NCBI GenBank assembly: GCA_031761405.1
Contig: JASEVX010000008.1
Location: 38,625,800 to 38,689,799 of the forward strand
Length of the DNA stretch: 64,000 nucleotides
Direction: 5' to 3'
Origin: Serripes groenlandicus
Lineage: Eukaryota; Mollusca; Bivalvia; Cardiida; Cardiidae
Part shown: positions 42,670-54,728 of the stretch, piece after piece
How positions within the stretch are numbered: the first letter of the stretch is position 1
Layout of the letters: the number at the start of each line of letters is the position of its first letter
Position numbers and translations under genes: made by a program
The notes under the pieces: model-generated
The model's database searches: none
Seen by the model: the letters and a program-made list of their open reading frames with translations, nothing else
What the model was told of the DNA's origin: nothing

Positions 42670-42897
42670 TTAACCCTTTCCCTCATATAGACGCTTTCTG
42701 ACGTCTCTGCAGCAGACAGCCTTTTGAAAACATAGTGACAAAAGAAGAAATTGCACAAAACATGCAATTTCTCCTTTTGCCAGTGTTTTCCACTTTTTGT
42801 CATAGGTTATCCATTCAATTATAGAGTTTTTCTATGTTTTGACAAAATACGTTAAAAGTCGTCTGCTGCAGAATTGTCGTATGAGGGAAAGGGTTAA
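42670..42897 (-). mobile_element. TTAA-MITE, full length, young
   Basis: Perfect TTAA at 42670-42673 and 42894-42897. CCCTTTCCCTCATATAGACG, CTGCAGCAGACAGCC, central GCACAAAACATGC and CGTATGAGGGAAAGGG. Confidence 0.85.
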
Positions 42898-43512
42898 ACA
42901 GTCCTACTGTTATTTAAAAAGATTTCTCATAGTTTTCCTATATATTTCAAAGTTGTCAGCTACAGCTTTCGTTGTATGTAGGAAATGGCTAATTAATTGC
43001 TTGATATGACATTTCTATACAAGAGTTGTCTGCTTTGAAAATACCTTCTAGGGACAAATTGTTATATCTTGAAAAGTGGAAGTTTAATTTTGTAAAACTT
43101 TATGGGAAAAGAAGAAATTGCTCCAATCATTCAATTTCCAAGGGTAAAAAGTGTTGCCTTACCATTTACAAAGCATTTAACTGGAATACATGTACCATAT
43201 CGGGCCTTCAATCGTTGCATCTTTATAAATAGGTGCAAATAGGCCCTTTGCGAGATATTCAGGGAAGTGTGAAAATATTATTACTATGCTTATAGGGTTA
43301 TTGTACAGATGATGTACCTTAGTAATGATACCCTGAATATACTTTAACCCTTTTCCCGTATGCTACAATTCTTCAGCAGACAACTTTGAAAACAACAAGG
43401 CAAAGGTCTGAACACTCTATAAATGAAAGTTGAATAATTGCATGAAGTTGAAAACATTGTGGCAAAAGAAAAAAATGATTATCTTTAGTAATTTCTCCTT
43501 TTACCATGATGG
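42898..43512. repeat. Decayed MITE pieces
   Basis: A right half near 42900-42990 and an old copy at 43341-43512 (CCCTTTTCCCGTATGCTAC, TTCAGCAGACAACTTTG) that is cut by the family D element. Confidence 0.5.
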
Positions 43513-44975
43513 TTTTTATACGCCCGTTTTGAAAAAACAGATCGTATTATAGTTTTACCTGCGGCGGGCGGGTTGGCGGGCGGCGTCCAGTATGTTGTCA
43601 GCTCAATAACTTTAGAAGCCTTTGTCCAATCATCACCAAATTTAGTCAGAATGTGTATTGGGATAACATCTCGGACAAGTTCGATAACTAGCCATATCGG
43701 TTTAGTCAATCAAGAGTTATCGCCCTTTAATTATAGAAATTACCCAAAATTGGTCTTGTCAGCTCAATAACTTTAGAAGCCTTTGTCAAATTATCACTAA
43801 ATTTGGTCAGAATGTGTATTAGGCTAATATGATAAGTTCGATAACTAGCCATATCGCTGTAGTCAATCAAGAGTTATTGCCATTTTATTATAGAAATTAC
43901 CCAAAATTGGTCTTGTCAGCTCAATAACTTGAGAAGCCTTTGTCCAATCATCACCAAATTTAGTCAGAATGTGTATTGGGATAATATCTCGGACAAGTTC
44001 GATAACTAGCCATATCGCTTAAGTCAATCAAGAGTTATCGTCCTTTAATTATAGAAATTACCCAAAATTGGTCTTGTCAGCTCAATAACTTTAGAAGCCT
44101 TTGCCCAATCATCACCAAATTAGGTCAGAATGTGTATTGGCATAATATCTCGGACAAGTTTGATAACTAGCCATATTGCTTTAATCAATCAAGAGTTATC
44201 GCCCTTCAATTATAGAAATTACCTAAAATTGGTCTTGTCAGCTCAATTACTTAAGGAGCCTTTGTCCAATCATCACCAAATTTTGTCAGAATGTGTATTG
44301 GCATAATATCTCGGACAAGTTTGATAACTAGCCATATCGCTTAAGTCAATTGAGAGTTATCGCCCTTTAATTATAGAAATTACCTAAAATTGGTCTTGTC
44401 AACTCAATAACTTTAGAAGCCTTTATCCAATCATTCCTAAATTTGGTCAGAATGTGTATTGGCATAATATCTCGGATAATTTTGATAACTAGCCATATCG
44501 CTTTAGTCAATCGAGAGTTATCCCTCTTTTATTATAGAAATTACCTAAAATTGGTCTTGTCAGCTCAATAACTTTTGGAGCTTTTGTCCAATCATCACCA
44601 AATTTAGTCAGAATGTGTATTGGCGTAATATCTTGGACAAGTTCGATAACTAGCCATATTGCTCCAGTCGATAGAGAGTTATTGTCCTTTAATTATAGAA
44701 ATTACCTAAATTTGATCATGTCAGCTAAATAACTTGTAAAGCCTTTATCCGATCATCACCAAATTTAGACAATATGTTTATGGGCAGAATATCTTAGTTA
44801 CGTTTGATAACTTACAACGTTATCTTAGTCACTACACAATTATGTCCCTCGAAATGGCCAAAACTGTACTAACAGTGTCTGCTCTCTAAGTTTGGCTGAC
44901 GTACAACCAATTACCACTATACTTGGTCTCAAAAAAACAGGACGGGCATATTTTGTGACATTTGGCGCTCTTGTT
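43513..44975 (+). mobile_element. Family D (TACGCCCG) element, complete
   Basis: 5' TTTTTATACGCCCGTTTTG, a GGCGGGCGG-rich segment, and about eight monomers of around 161 bp (TCAGCTCAATAACTTTAGAA, CCAATCATCACCAAATTTAG, GATAACTAGCCATATCGC). The 3' end is ACAGGACGGGCATATTTTG and GGCGCTCTTGTTT. ACGGGCATA is the inverse of the start. Non-coding. Confidence 0.8.
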
Positions 44976-45363
44976 TTTTTATGACATCAAAAGCAAATGT
45001 AGCAAGTGGTGTATGTATCAAAGGTAGGGTTTCTATAACCTCATAGAGTTAAATCCATTTATTGCTTTTTACTTCGCTGCAGCAGACAAGTTTGTTACAT
45101 TTTTTGCCATTTCCCACTTACTACAAATCTGCAGCGGAAGACTTGGTAAGAATTTCGGGAACATGTTGAAAATCTCTATAGATGAAAGTTTAGCTATTGA
45201 ATCGAATTAAAAAGATTCCGGTACAAAGTCCTTTGCTGCAGATGTGTCTTCATGTGGGAAAAGGGACAACAATGTAACTGATTTCAATTATATTGATCTA
45301 ATGAATGCTGGTGATTGACAAAACATCATTTTAACCTGTATAGTTCATCTTCAATCAGTCGAC
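44976..45363. repeat. Decayed MITE and unique sequence
   Basis: An old copy lies at about 45100-45265 (TTTCCCACTTACTACAAATC, CTTCATGTGGGAAAAGGG). No exon. Confidence 0.45.
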
Positions 45364-45596
45364 TTAACCCTTTTCCTCGTACGTCAATTCTGCAGCAGAC
45401 GACTTTGAACATATTTTGTAAAAAAAATGAAAAATCTCTATAATTGTATGGATAACCTATGACTAAAAGTGGAAAACATTGTGGCAAAAGGACAAATTGC
45501 TTGTTTTGAGCAATTTCTTCTTTTGTCACTATCTTTTCAAAAAGCCGTCTGCTGCAGAGGCGTCAGAAAGCGTCTATATGTTGGAGAAGGGAGTTA
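45364..45596 (+). mobile_element. TTAA-MITE, full length
   Basis: TTAA at 45364-45367 and 45593-45596. CCCTTTTCCTCGTACGTC, GCAGCAGACGACTTTGAAC, central GCTTGTTTTGAGC and GCCGTCTGCTGCAGAGGCG. Confidence 0.8.
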
Positions 45597-46515
45597 ATAC
45601 TGATGCTGTCGGCAATGAATGCAAGTTTCATCATTGAATAAAGATGAAAGCATTGTGGCAAAGGGAGACATTGCTTATTTTGATTTTAATTCCATTCAAT
45701 AGTTGTACATTAATTTTATTGAGATCTTTTTTATATTTCCACCATGATGCTTTTAAAATCAATGCTGCAGATTTTTTATATGTTAGAAAGATTTAATTGT
45801 CCTATAATTCTGTTTAATAATCCAAACTTATTGCCCAAAATTCAAAAATGATAAGCATTTTATTTTACCCTTTTTCTGATACAATTACAAAAAACAACTT
45901 TTGAAAACATTGTGGGAAAATATGAAAATGGCCCAAAGGTAACAATTTCAACATTATTTTTTGATGATTTCTCCCAATGTTTTTAACTCTTTATCAATAT
46001 TATCATTCCAATTTTCAATTCCATCATCAGTTCTTTTCATAGGATATAATAACATTATCTGGTGAATTGTTATAGTACTTTTTACTCTCTACCCTATAAA
46101 ACACAATCATAGACAGTGATTGACTTTGATAAGCTTTGATGTGATGTCTCTTTATTGTGGAGACTTTGTATATAACATTTATTCAAACTGGATGGAATGA
46201 GGATAATAAAAATGGAAATATGTACTTTGTATATTCACTAGTCTCTATAGGTATTGTACTATTCCTTTTCTGTTTGATCATAGATGCATAGCAAACATTA
46301 TAAGTTGTATTAATTTTGAAAAAAAATAAAAATTTTGGTTTAATAGTTATAAGGGCGTTGATGTTTAATATTAACCTAGTTGATGTATAATATTAATCTA
46401 CTCTGTGATGTAGTGGTTCGAGAGAGTCCCAGGAGATCTAGGTTCAACCCCTGATTGTGTCATGTTAAAGAAGTGAGTGGAAATAGTAGTTGCTTTGCTC
46501 CTTGGCTTAGAATGG
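45597..46515. other. Intron with decayed MITEs and a tRNA-like segment
   Basis: MITE remnants at 45650-45795 and 45868-45920. Around 46400-46460 lies a tRNA-derived SINE-head-like stretch: GATGTAGTGGTTCGAGAG (A-box-like) and AGGTTCAACCCCTG (B-box). No cloverleaf could be completed, so a functional tRNA is not called. Confidence 0.35.
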
Positions 46516-46912
46516 TGGGGGCTGATGCACCTGGGTCATGATTTTAGGGAAAATGTAATGGTATGGGTCAGGATTGTGGGGATGGTATAATGGCTGATAT
46601 ACCAGGGACAGGATTGTTGCTGATATACCTTTGTCATGAATGTGGGGATATAATTATGGCTGATATAATGCAGGTCAGGATTGTGGGGATAGCATTATGG
46701 CTGATAAATGTGGGTCAGGATATTTTATGGGTCAGAATTGTTGTGATGGATGGCATTATGGCTGATAGGCCCGGGTCAAGAATTCGTGGATAGTTTTATG
46801 GCTGATATACCCGGATGAAGAATTCGGGGATAGTTTTATGGCTGATATACCTGGGTCAATAATTCGGGGATAGTTTTATGGCTAATATACCTGGATCAAG
46901 AATTTGTGGATA
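46516..46912 (+). repeat. 40-bp minisatellite, left block
   Basis: Diverged units of TATGGCTGATATACCTGGGT and CAAGAATTCGGGGATAGTTT. It is interrupted by the family B element and continues at 48088. Confidence 0.8.
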
Positions 46913-48087
46913 GTTTTTAGCTCTACTGGCCAAAGGCCAGAAGGGCTTATGTCGTGGCGATTTGTCCGTCGTCCGTGCGTGCGTGCGTCCGTAAACAATT
47001 TCTGGTTAACACGATACAGTCTTCACTTTTGATTGTATCTCAACCAAACTTATACAGTAGTTAGATATCCACGAGAGCTCGGTTCCTTTCGAAAACCAGC
47101 CAGATCCGCCCATGCATGACTGGATTATGGCCCTTGAAATGGTCAAAATTGCTATAAAAGAGCTTGTTAACACGATACAGTCTTCACTTTTGATTGTATC
47201 TCAACCAAACTTATACAGTAGTAAGATATTCATGAGAGCTCGGTTCCTTTCGAAAACCAGCCAGATCCGCCCATGCATGACTGGATTATGGCCCTTGAAA
47301 TGGTCAAAATTGCTATAAAAGAGCTTGTTAACACGATACAGTCTTCACTTTTGATTGTATCTCAACCAAACTTATACAGTAATTAGATATCTATGAGAGC
47401 TTGGTTCCTTTCGAAAACCAGCCAGATCCACCTATGCATGACTGGATTATGGCCCTTGAAATTGTCCAAATTGCTATAAAAGAGCTTGTTAACACGATAC
47501 AGTCTTCACTTTTGATTGTATCTCAACCAAACTTATACAGTAGTAAGATATTCATGAGAGCTCGGTTCCTTTCGAAAACCAGCCAGATCCGCCCATGCAT
47601 GACTGGATTATGGCCCTTGAAATGGTCAAAATTGCTATAAAAGAGCTTGTTAACACGATACAGTCTTCACTTTTGATTGTATCTCAACCAAACTTATACA
47701 GTAGTAAGATATCCATGAGAGCTCGGTTCCTTTCGTAAACCAGCCAGATCCACCCATGCAAGACTGGATTATGGCCCTTGAAATTGTCCAAATTGCTATA
47801 ATTGAGCATGTGAACACAATAGAGGCTCCATTTACTATCTGATCTTCACCAAACTTAGATAGTAGTTAAATATTGATGAGAGCTTGGTTCCTTTTGAAAA
47901 CCAGCTAGATCTGCCCATGCAAGACTGGATTATGGCACATGAAATTGTAAAAATTGCTATAATACAGCTTGTGAACACAAAAGAGCCTCCATTTACTATC
48001 CGATCTTCACCATACATACATGCTCTGGATTGAAAATGACCAAAGAACCATACCAGTAGAGCATAGGCCCTCATGGGCCTCTTGTTT
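46913..48087 (+). mobile_element. Family B element, complete, inside a minisatellite
   Basis: TTTTTAGCTCTACTGGCC, then GTCCGTCGTCCGTGCG. Monomers are exactly 161 bp apart at first (repeat starts near 47017, 47178, 47339 and 47500). The 3' end is CCAGTAGAGCATAGG, GGCCCTCATGGGCC and TCTTGTT. Open frames of 79 codons recur because of the monomer period; no gene. Confidence 0.85.
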
Positions 48088-48420
48088 TTATGGCTGATAT
48101 ACCTGGGTCAAGAATTCGGGGATAGTTTTATGGCTGATATATAGGGTCAGGATTGTTGTGATAGCATTATGGCTGATATACCCGGGTCAAGATTTCGGGG
48201 ATAGCATTATGGCTGATATACATGGGTCAGGATTGTTGTGATAGCATTATGGCTGATATACATGGGTCAAGATTGTTGTGATAGCATTATGGCTGATATA
48301 CATGGGTCAAGATTGTTGTGATAGCATTATGGCTGATATACGTGGGTCAAGATTGTTGTGATAGCATTATTGCTGATATACCCGGATCAAGAAATCGAGG
48401 ATAGCATAATGGCCAAGTTA
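48088..48420 (+). repeat. 40-bp minisatellite, right block
   Basis: Regular 40-bp units (GGCTGATATACATGGGTCA, AGATTGTTGTGATAGCATTAT), for example at 48251 and 48291. More homogeneous than the left block. Confidence 0.85.
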
Positions 48421-48884
48421 TTATCCATGTCAGGATAATCTTCAGGTAGTCTGGCTATGATACATAATTATTTATAACTGAAATACTGATGAAAAGCTAT
48501 GCAAATTAACAAATATATAAAATGATATGCCCTTGCAGCAGTTGACTTTTAAAATCATTATGAGAAAAAGTAAGTTTCTTATTTTTAGTTCTTTTAAGCT
48601 CAACTGGCTGAAAGCCATTTAAGATTATGCATTGTCTGTCGTGCATGCTTCATGGTTTGCGTTAACTTTTAGTTTTAAACAACTTTCTCCTTTCTTGCCA
48701 CTGGTCCAATTATGATGAAACTTCATAGCTTGCTTCCTCGGGATGGCATCTATTAAATTCTGTCAATTTGTGGGGGATCCAAACAGAATTCTTCTTTCAA
48801 TGGCAATCAAAAGGAAAAACATGTAAGCATCTTCTCCAAAACTGGCGATTTTCGAAAAAAACTTGTCATCTATCAACAATTATT
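48421..48884. other. Intron with a decayed family A piece
   Basis: CTCAACTGGCTGAAAGCC near 48600 and CTTTCTCC..GATGAAACTTCATAGC near 48685-48730 are diverged 5' pieces of family A or B. No exon. Confidence 0.4.
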
Positions 48885-49044
48885 TTAACCCTTTCCCTCA
48901 TATAGACGCCTTTGCAACAGACAGCTTTTTGAAAACATAGTGACAAAAGAAGAAATTGCTCAAAATGAGCAATTTCTCCTTTTGCCACAATGTTTTTCCA
49001 CTTTTAGTCATAGGTTATCCATTCAATTATAGAGATTTTCCATT
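48885..49044 (-). mobile_element. TTAA-MITE truncated by family A
   Basis: TTAA at 48885-48888, CCCTTTCCCTCATATAGACG, central TTGCTCAAAATGAGCAA. It is cut in ATTTTCCATTTT, where TAGCTCACC begins; the right half is lost. Confidence 0.8.
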
Positions 49045-50145
49045 TTTAGCTCACCTATGTACGAAGTGCAAGGTGAGCTATTGTGATCACATTTTGTCCG
49101 GCATCCGTCCGGCGTGCGTAGTCAACATTTGAGCTTGTTAACACTCTGCGGGCTACATTTTGCATCCAATCTTCATGAAAGTTTATCAGAACGTTCATCT
49201 CCATAAAATCTTGGACAAGTTCGAAACTGGGCCATATAAGGTCAAAAACTAGGTCACTAGGTCGAATTGAAGGGAAATCTTGTTAACACTCTGGAGGCCA
49301 CATTTTCAACTGGTGCATGTTGAAACTTTATCAGAATGTTTGTCTTGATGATATGTAGGTCAAGTTCGAACATGGGTCACGTCGGGTCAAAAAGTAGGTC
49401 ACTAGGTCAAATTGAAGGAAAATCTTGTTAATACTCCAGAGGCCGCAATTTTTGCTTCAGCAGTTTGAAATTTTGTCAGAATGTTTGTCTTAAAAATATC
49501 TAGGTCAAGTTCGAATAGGGGTTATACCGGGTCAAATACTAGGTCAAATTAAAGGAAAATCTTGTTAACACTTTGGATGCCGCATTTTTTGCTTCAGCAG
49601 CTTGAAATTTTCAGAATGTTTGTCTTAAAGATATCTAGGTCATATTGGGTCAGAAACTAGGTCACTAGGCCAAATTGAGGGAAAATCTTGATAACTCTGT
49701 AGAAGCCGCATGTTTTGCTTCAGTGGCTTGAAATTTGTTCAGAGCTGTATGATATCTAGGCCTAGTTCGAATATGGGTCATGCAGGGTCAAAAACTAGGT
49801 CACTAGTCCAAATTGAAGGAAAATCTTGTTAACACTTTGGATGCCGCATTTTTTGCTTCAGCAGCAGAAATAAATGTGCTTCATGCAGAACTCTGGGTGC
49901 CATAGCAACTCTTTAAGATTGTTCTCCTCTGAAACTGGTGGTCAGAATTTATCATAATTTCATACAAATGATCATCTAGTTTCAGTAGTGACCCTCAATC
50001 AAAAAGAAGACTGTCCTTTAATAAATGAGGCCCCCAGTAGGGTGTGGTAGTTTGTCCTTATATGCTTAAAAAGAATATTCTATAATAAAAGGTATTTATG
50101 TTTACTCATGTGAGCGATATAGGTCACAATACACCAAATAAATTC
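49045..50145 (+). mobile_element. Family A element, same subtype as 101-858
   Basis: TTTTTAGCTCACCTATGTACG with fold-back AAGGTGAGC, GTCCGGCATCCGTCCGG, and monomers with AGGTCACTAGGTC and AATCTTGTTAACAC. After about 49870 the sequence is diverged; GTGAGCGATATAGGTCAC near 50112 may be the decayed 3' end. Confidence 0.65.
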
Positions 50146-51155
50146 CTTCTTTGTTTACATATAAATCAACAAGCTACAACCCTCGTTTGTCACACTTTCT
50201 AAGCGTTTCACAGGTAGAATACCATATATCATTGAAAAGAGATACACTGGCACTCCTATAACACTGTACTTGGGAGCCATGGTCTCGCACAGTGCTATAA
50301 GCGGGGTTAAATTGATAACTCTGTTCCAAAAATCATAACCCCACCATAATGCATACACTAATTCAATTGCAAATAGAGAGTGTTTTGGGCTAAAACAAGC
50401 TTGCAAGATATTTTTGGACAGAATATTACGCATTTCTAATCGTCAATCTTTTACAGGGTTATTTTTTTGACAATTTGCGGTAATTGCAGTAAACTTTCAA
50501 GATTTACCGAGTGACTGGGAGTATACTTATAGTTTTGCAATATTTGCGGAAGTTTACAATCGATAAATGTCTCGTGCGCATGCCTATTTAACGGCCCCAA
50601 TATTGATGACGTTTACTGCATACATTTGAGCTAAATAGTTTTAATTTACATATCTATTGCAAATACGATTGGCTGGAAATTTCACGTGTAAATTTGGGGA
50701 TCCCAAGTTGTATTCGCTACAAAATATCGCAAATGCGATTGGCTGGAATAGTCATGTGTATATTGTGGGTTTTCCCAAGTTGTATTCACTACGGAAAAGA
50801 AGAAATGAGAAAATGGATGACATACAGACACGAAATTTGTTTGTTACATTATGAAGTTTGAAATTGAGCTTGTTCGTTTGTCAAACCATGACAGCCGTGG
50901 TCGATTAAAGTTGTATCAGTTTGTAAGGTGACTGAACACAATAAGCGTAATGCCCAAACAATAATTACAGCCGATATCGATGTTTTATCTGTCTATTGTT
51001 ATGATTAACGTGATACTGCAGTCGCTCGATAACGCTATATCTACATTTTACCTGTCTATTGTTGTAATGTTGAACAAAGCATTATGCAAACATGTGGATT
51101 AACTGCAGCAGAGATCTATTACTCGGATCGTATTTTGGTGTTTCAAACGATAGAT
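50146..51155. other. Mostly unique AT-rich sequence
   Basis: A two-unit repeat near 50655-50790 (GCAAATACGATTGGCTGGAA and GCAAATGCGATTGGCTGGAA) is the only structure seen. The stretch ACACTGGCACTCCTATAAC (50245) recurs inverted near 52110-52135. The open frame of 92 codons on the minus strand at 50155-50433 has no supporting evidence. Confidence 0.4.
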
Positions 51156-52020
51156 TTTTATATGCCCGTTATGAAAAAACGGATTGTATTATAGTTTTAC
51201 CTGCGGTGTACGGGAGGGCGGGCGGTAACTAGCCATATCGCTTTAGTCAATCAAGAGTTATCACCCTTTAATTATAGAAATTACCCAAAATTGGTCTTGT
51301 CAGCTCAATAACTTTAGAAGCCTTTGTCCAATCATCATTAGGAATCCGCTGTGGTCGAGTGGTTAGTGTCGGGGATTTCGAAACCGGGTGTCCCGGGCTC
51401 GATCCCCAGTCGCGGCACTACGGTCATGGTGGAATGCCCTTGGGCAAGGCACATTTTCTAGCCTAGTACTGGTTTGTTTACCCAGGTATCATGAATAATT
51501 AAATTTAATTGTGCGCTAAATGACCTTAGCTGTCGATGCGCCATAAAACAATATACATTCATTCATTCGTTCCAATCATCATTAAATTTAGTCAGAATGT
51601 GCATTGGCATACTATCTTGGACAAGTTTGATAACTAGCCATATCGCTTTAGTCAATCAAGAGTTATCGCCCTTTAATTATAGAAATTACCTAAAATTAGT
51701 CTTGTCAGCTCAATAACTTTAGAAGCCTGTGTCCAATCATCACCAAATTTAGTCAGAATGGTCATTGGCATAATATCTCGGTCAAGTTTGATAACTAGCC
51801 ATATCGCTATAGTCAATCAAGAGTGCCCTTTAATTATAGAAATTACCTTTGATAACTTACAACGTTATCTTAGTCACTACTCAATTATGTCCCTCGAAAT
51901 GGCCAAAACTGTACTAACAGTGTCCGCTCTCTAAGTTTGGCTGATGTACCACAAATTATCACTATACTTGGTCTCAAAAAAACAGGACGGGCGTATTTTG
52001 TGACATTTGGCGTTCTTGTT
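51156..52020 (+). mobile_element. Family D element with a SINE insertion
   Basis: TTTTTATATGCCCGTTATG start, monomers as at 43513, and 3' end ACAGGACGGGCGTATTTTG with GGCGTTCTTGTT. It is split at 51341-51570 by a tRNA-derived SINE. Confidence 0.8.
51341..51570 (+). mobile_element. tRNA-derived SINE with CATT-repeat tail, full length
   Basis: The head resembles a Ser/Leu-type tRNA: A-box-like GCTGTGGTCGAGTGGTTAG (from about 51349) and B-box GGGCTCGATCCCCAG (from about 51395). The body has GGAATGCCCTTGGGCAAGGC, AATTAAATTTAATTGTGC and GACCTTAGCTGTCGATGCG. The tail is CATTCATTCATT. A perfect 14-bp duplication TCCAATCATCATTA lies at 51327-51340 and 51571-51584. Confidence 0.85.
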
Positions 52021-52698
52021 GAAAATTTATAATTCTATTCCCAAATATTTCATGCAATAAATTTTGGATGCCAAGCAAGACCAGTGTTATAACGGGATCC
52101 ACTTTAAAACGGAGAGTTTTATAGAGGAGTGCCAGTGTACTTCTTACCTTTAAAATAATCCATAGAAAATGTGGGGTCATGCATTATCAGAGCAAACAGT
52201 TCCAGTTCATCCTCTACATATTTACAAAGAATTTACACCCATTGTCACATATCTAATGTAGTCTGGGCCAGATGTACAACCATTTCTAGGCAAACAATTT
52301 TTGTTTAGGAACTACGGTACTGTCGATCAAAGTGGCCTGCGGATGTATTTAGCGTAATTTGTCCTGTAAGCATTATAGAAGCTTTAAAAATCTCCTCCTC
52401 TGAAAGTAATTGTCGGAACCTAAAGTTGATTGGTACAAATGATCATCTGGAGACCCTCCACTAAAAAATTGCTAAAATGGAGAATGGGGTGGGCTATTTT
52501 TTCCTTCTATAGGCTTTCTAGCAACTAAAAATCTTCTCTCAGAATTTCAAATTAGCGGAAAATGAGGCTGAGGGATGTGGTAATTTTTCCTTCTATGGTG
52601 AAAATGATAATTGTATGATAAAATACAGGAACATTATGGCACCCTTGTTATGCTCCCCAATATTTTTTTCCGGAAAGAGCTGCTTTGTCCGTCTGTGA
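52021..52698. repeat. Intron with family A fragments and family H start
   Basis: Diverged family A monomers (CTCCTCTGAAAGTAATTG, GGTACAAATGATCATCTGG) end at CATTATGGCACCCTTGTT (52631-52648). A family H start, TATGCTCCCCAATATTTTT, follows directly at 52649. Confidence 0.45.
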
Positions 52699-53420
52699 AT
52701 TAACCCTTTCCCTCATACAACAATTCTGCAGCAGACGACATATTTTGTCAAAAAAAAAGAAATTCTCCATATTATTGAATGGATAACCTATGACTAAAAG
52801 TGAAAAACATTGTGGCAAAAGGATAAATTGCTATGTTTTCAAAAAGCTGTCTGCTGCAGAGGCATCAGAAAGCGTCCATATGAGGGAAAGGGTTATATGA
52901 AACTTTATGGGAAGCTTCATTAACAAGAGGAGATATTCATATTACCACCATGTTCTGGTTCAAGTTATTCATTGCCCTTCAATTTCTATAAATGATGATA
53001 TAGGAGAATTGGTGTCTGGGCTATTTCTCAACAATCACTGATTTGAATTCAATAACATTTTTTGGGAAACTTCACCAACAAAAGGATGTGCATATTATCA
53101 CCATATTCCAGCTGAATGATTTTTCACAGAATAATGGCCTTTTGAATTACTATGAAATATGATATAGGACCATTCATGGTGGCTATTTCTCAGCAACCAT
53201 CAGTCGGAATTCAATGATACTTAACAGGAAGCTTCACTAACAAGAGGAAATGTGCAAATTATCACCATGTTCTGGTTGAATGAATTTTCACAGAATTATG
53301 GCCATTTAAATTGATATACAGTATGATATAGAACCATTCTTGTCCGGGCTATTTCTCAGCAATTACCTGTTGCTACAAATAGTGTATTATAGCACCATTC
53401 CTGTGACCTCGCTATACTTT
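52649..53420 (+). mobile_element. Family H (GCTCCCC) element
   Basis: Starts TATGCTCCCCAATA and ends TTTGGGGAGCATCC near 53431 (inverse pair). About three monomers of around 155 bp share GGCTATTTCTCAGCAA, TATCACCATGTTCTGG and TTTTCACAGAATTATGGCC. A TTAA-MITE sits inside at 52699-52896. No CTCTTGTT end was seen. Confidence 0.55.
52699..52896 (+). mobile_element. TTAA-MITE, shortened, inside family H
   Basis: TTAA at 52699-52702, TTAT at 52893-52896. CCCTTTCCCTCATACAAC, CTGCAGCAGACGAC, and CTGTCTGCTGCAGAGGC with CATATGAGGGAAAGGG. The right half of the central hairpin is deleted. Confidence 0.8.
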
Positions 53421-53600
53421 GGGGAGCATCCATGGGTTCCACCAATATCTTGTAAACCTTCTAGAGGCTACTGTATGAATCCAGTCTTCATGAAACTTTT
53501 TTTAGCTTGTTTAGCTTGCTGATACCAAAGCGTAGTTCAAATATGGTTAACACCATGTCAAAAACCAAGGTCACTATCCCAAAATTAAGAAAATCTTGTT

Positions 53601-54645
53601 TTTATTAGCTCACCTGAGCTTTGCTCAAGGTGAGTTATTGTGATCACCTTTTGTCCGTCGTGCGTCAACTTCTTCTCCTCAGTAACCAGTGGGTCAATTG
53701 GGATGAAACTCGCCCTTGCATCCTCTCAATGACCTCACCAGATTTCCTTCAAATTTTTGGGATCCCTGCAGAATTCTGGTTTCCATGGCAACGAAATGAA
53801 AAAAACTTCAAAATTCTTCTACTCCCAAACTGGTTGGCAGATTTTCAAAAAAAAAATGGAGAAATATTCCTTTGATGACCCTCTGTAAGATTCCATCAAG
53901 CCATGTTGATTGGTCGAAAAACATGGCCGCCAGGGGGCGGGGCTATTTTGTCTTATATGGCTATAGTGAAAACTTAAAAAATCTTCTTCTCCGAAAGTGT
54001 TCGCGGCACTACAGTCATGTTGGAGTGCCCTTGGGCAAGGCACATTTTCTAGCCTAGTACTAGTTTGTTTACCCAGGGATCATGAATAATTAAATTTAAT
54101 TGCACGCTAAATGACCTTAGCTGTCGATGCGCCATTAAACAATATACATTCATTCATTCATTCTCCGAAAGTGTCAGGCCGATTTTCAAATAATTTTTGA
54201 TTGGTCGAAAAACATGGCCGCCAGGGGGGGGGGGGGGGGGGGGGCGGGGCTATCTTGCCTTATATGGCTATAGTGAAAACTTAAAAAATCTTCTTCTCCG
54301 AAAGTGTCTGGCAGATTTTCAAATAATTTTGTAGAAATGTTCCTTAAGTGACCCACTTTCAGATTCCTTCAAGCCATGTTGATTGGTCAAAAAACATGGC
54401 CACCAGTGGGCATGGCATGGCTATTTTGCATTATATGGCTATAGTGAAAACTTAAAAAATCTTCTCCTCAAAGTGTCAGGCCAATTTTCAAATAATTTTG
54501 TAGAAATGTTCCTAGGGTGACCCTCTATCAGATTCCTTCAAGCCAAGTTGATTGGTCGGAAACTATAGCCGCCAGGGGGCGGGGCTTATATATCTAAAGT
54601 AAAAAAAAAAAATCAGGTGAGCGATTCCATCATGGCCCTCTTGTT
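53601..54645 (+). mobile_element. Family A element with a SINE insertion
   Basis: TTTTATTAGCTCACCTGAGC, monomers as at 14339, a G-run at 54219-54244, and the 3' end CAGGTGAGCGATTCCATC, ATGGCCC and TCTTGTT. It is split at 54001-54161 by a SINE. Confidence 0.8.
54001..54161 (+). mobile_element. tRNA-derived SINE with CATT tail, 5'-truncated
   Basis: Same family as 51341-51570, beginning just after the B-box (CGCGGCACTAC). A 13-bp duplication TCTCCGAAAGTGT lies at 53988-54000 and 54162-54174. Confidence 0.85.
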
Positions 54646-54728
54646 GTACAAAGGTTGTGTAATTGTCCATTCAAAATATTCATTGGTAGACTCAATGAAG
54701 GACACTTGTACCATGATATATGATCATG

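Noticed and set aside
46400..46460. A tRNA gene with GGTTCAACCCC B-box
   Set aside because: The acceptor stem could not be completed and the anticodon arm is unclear; at most a SINE-head remnant.
47112..47640. Repeated small proteins of 68-79 residues
   Set aside because: They recur with the 161-bp monomer of family B and are translations of a non-coding repeat.
50155..50433. A 92-codon membrane-like protein on the minus strand
   Set aside because: No splice sites, homologous motif or neighbouring exon; part of the sequence (ACACTGGCACTCCTATAAC) recurs inverted near 52110, suggesting repeat origin.
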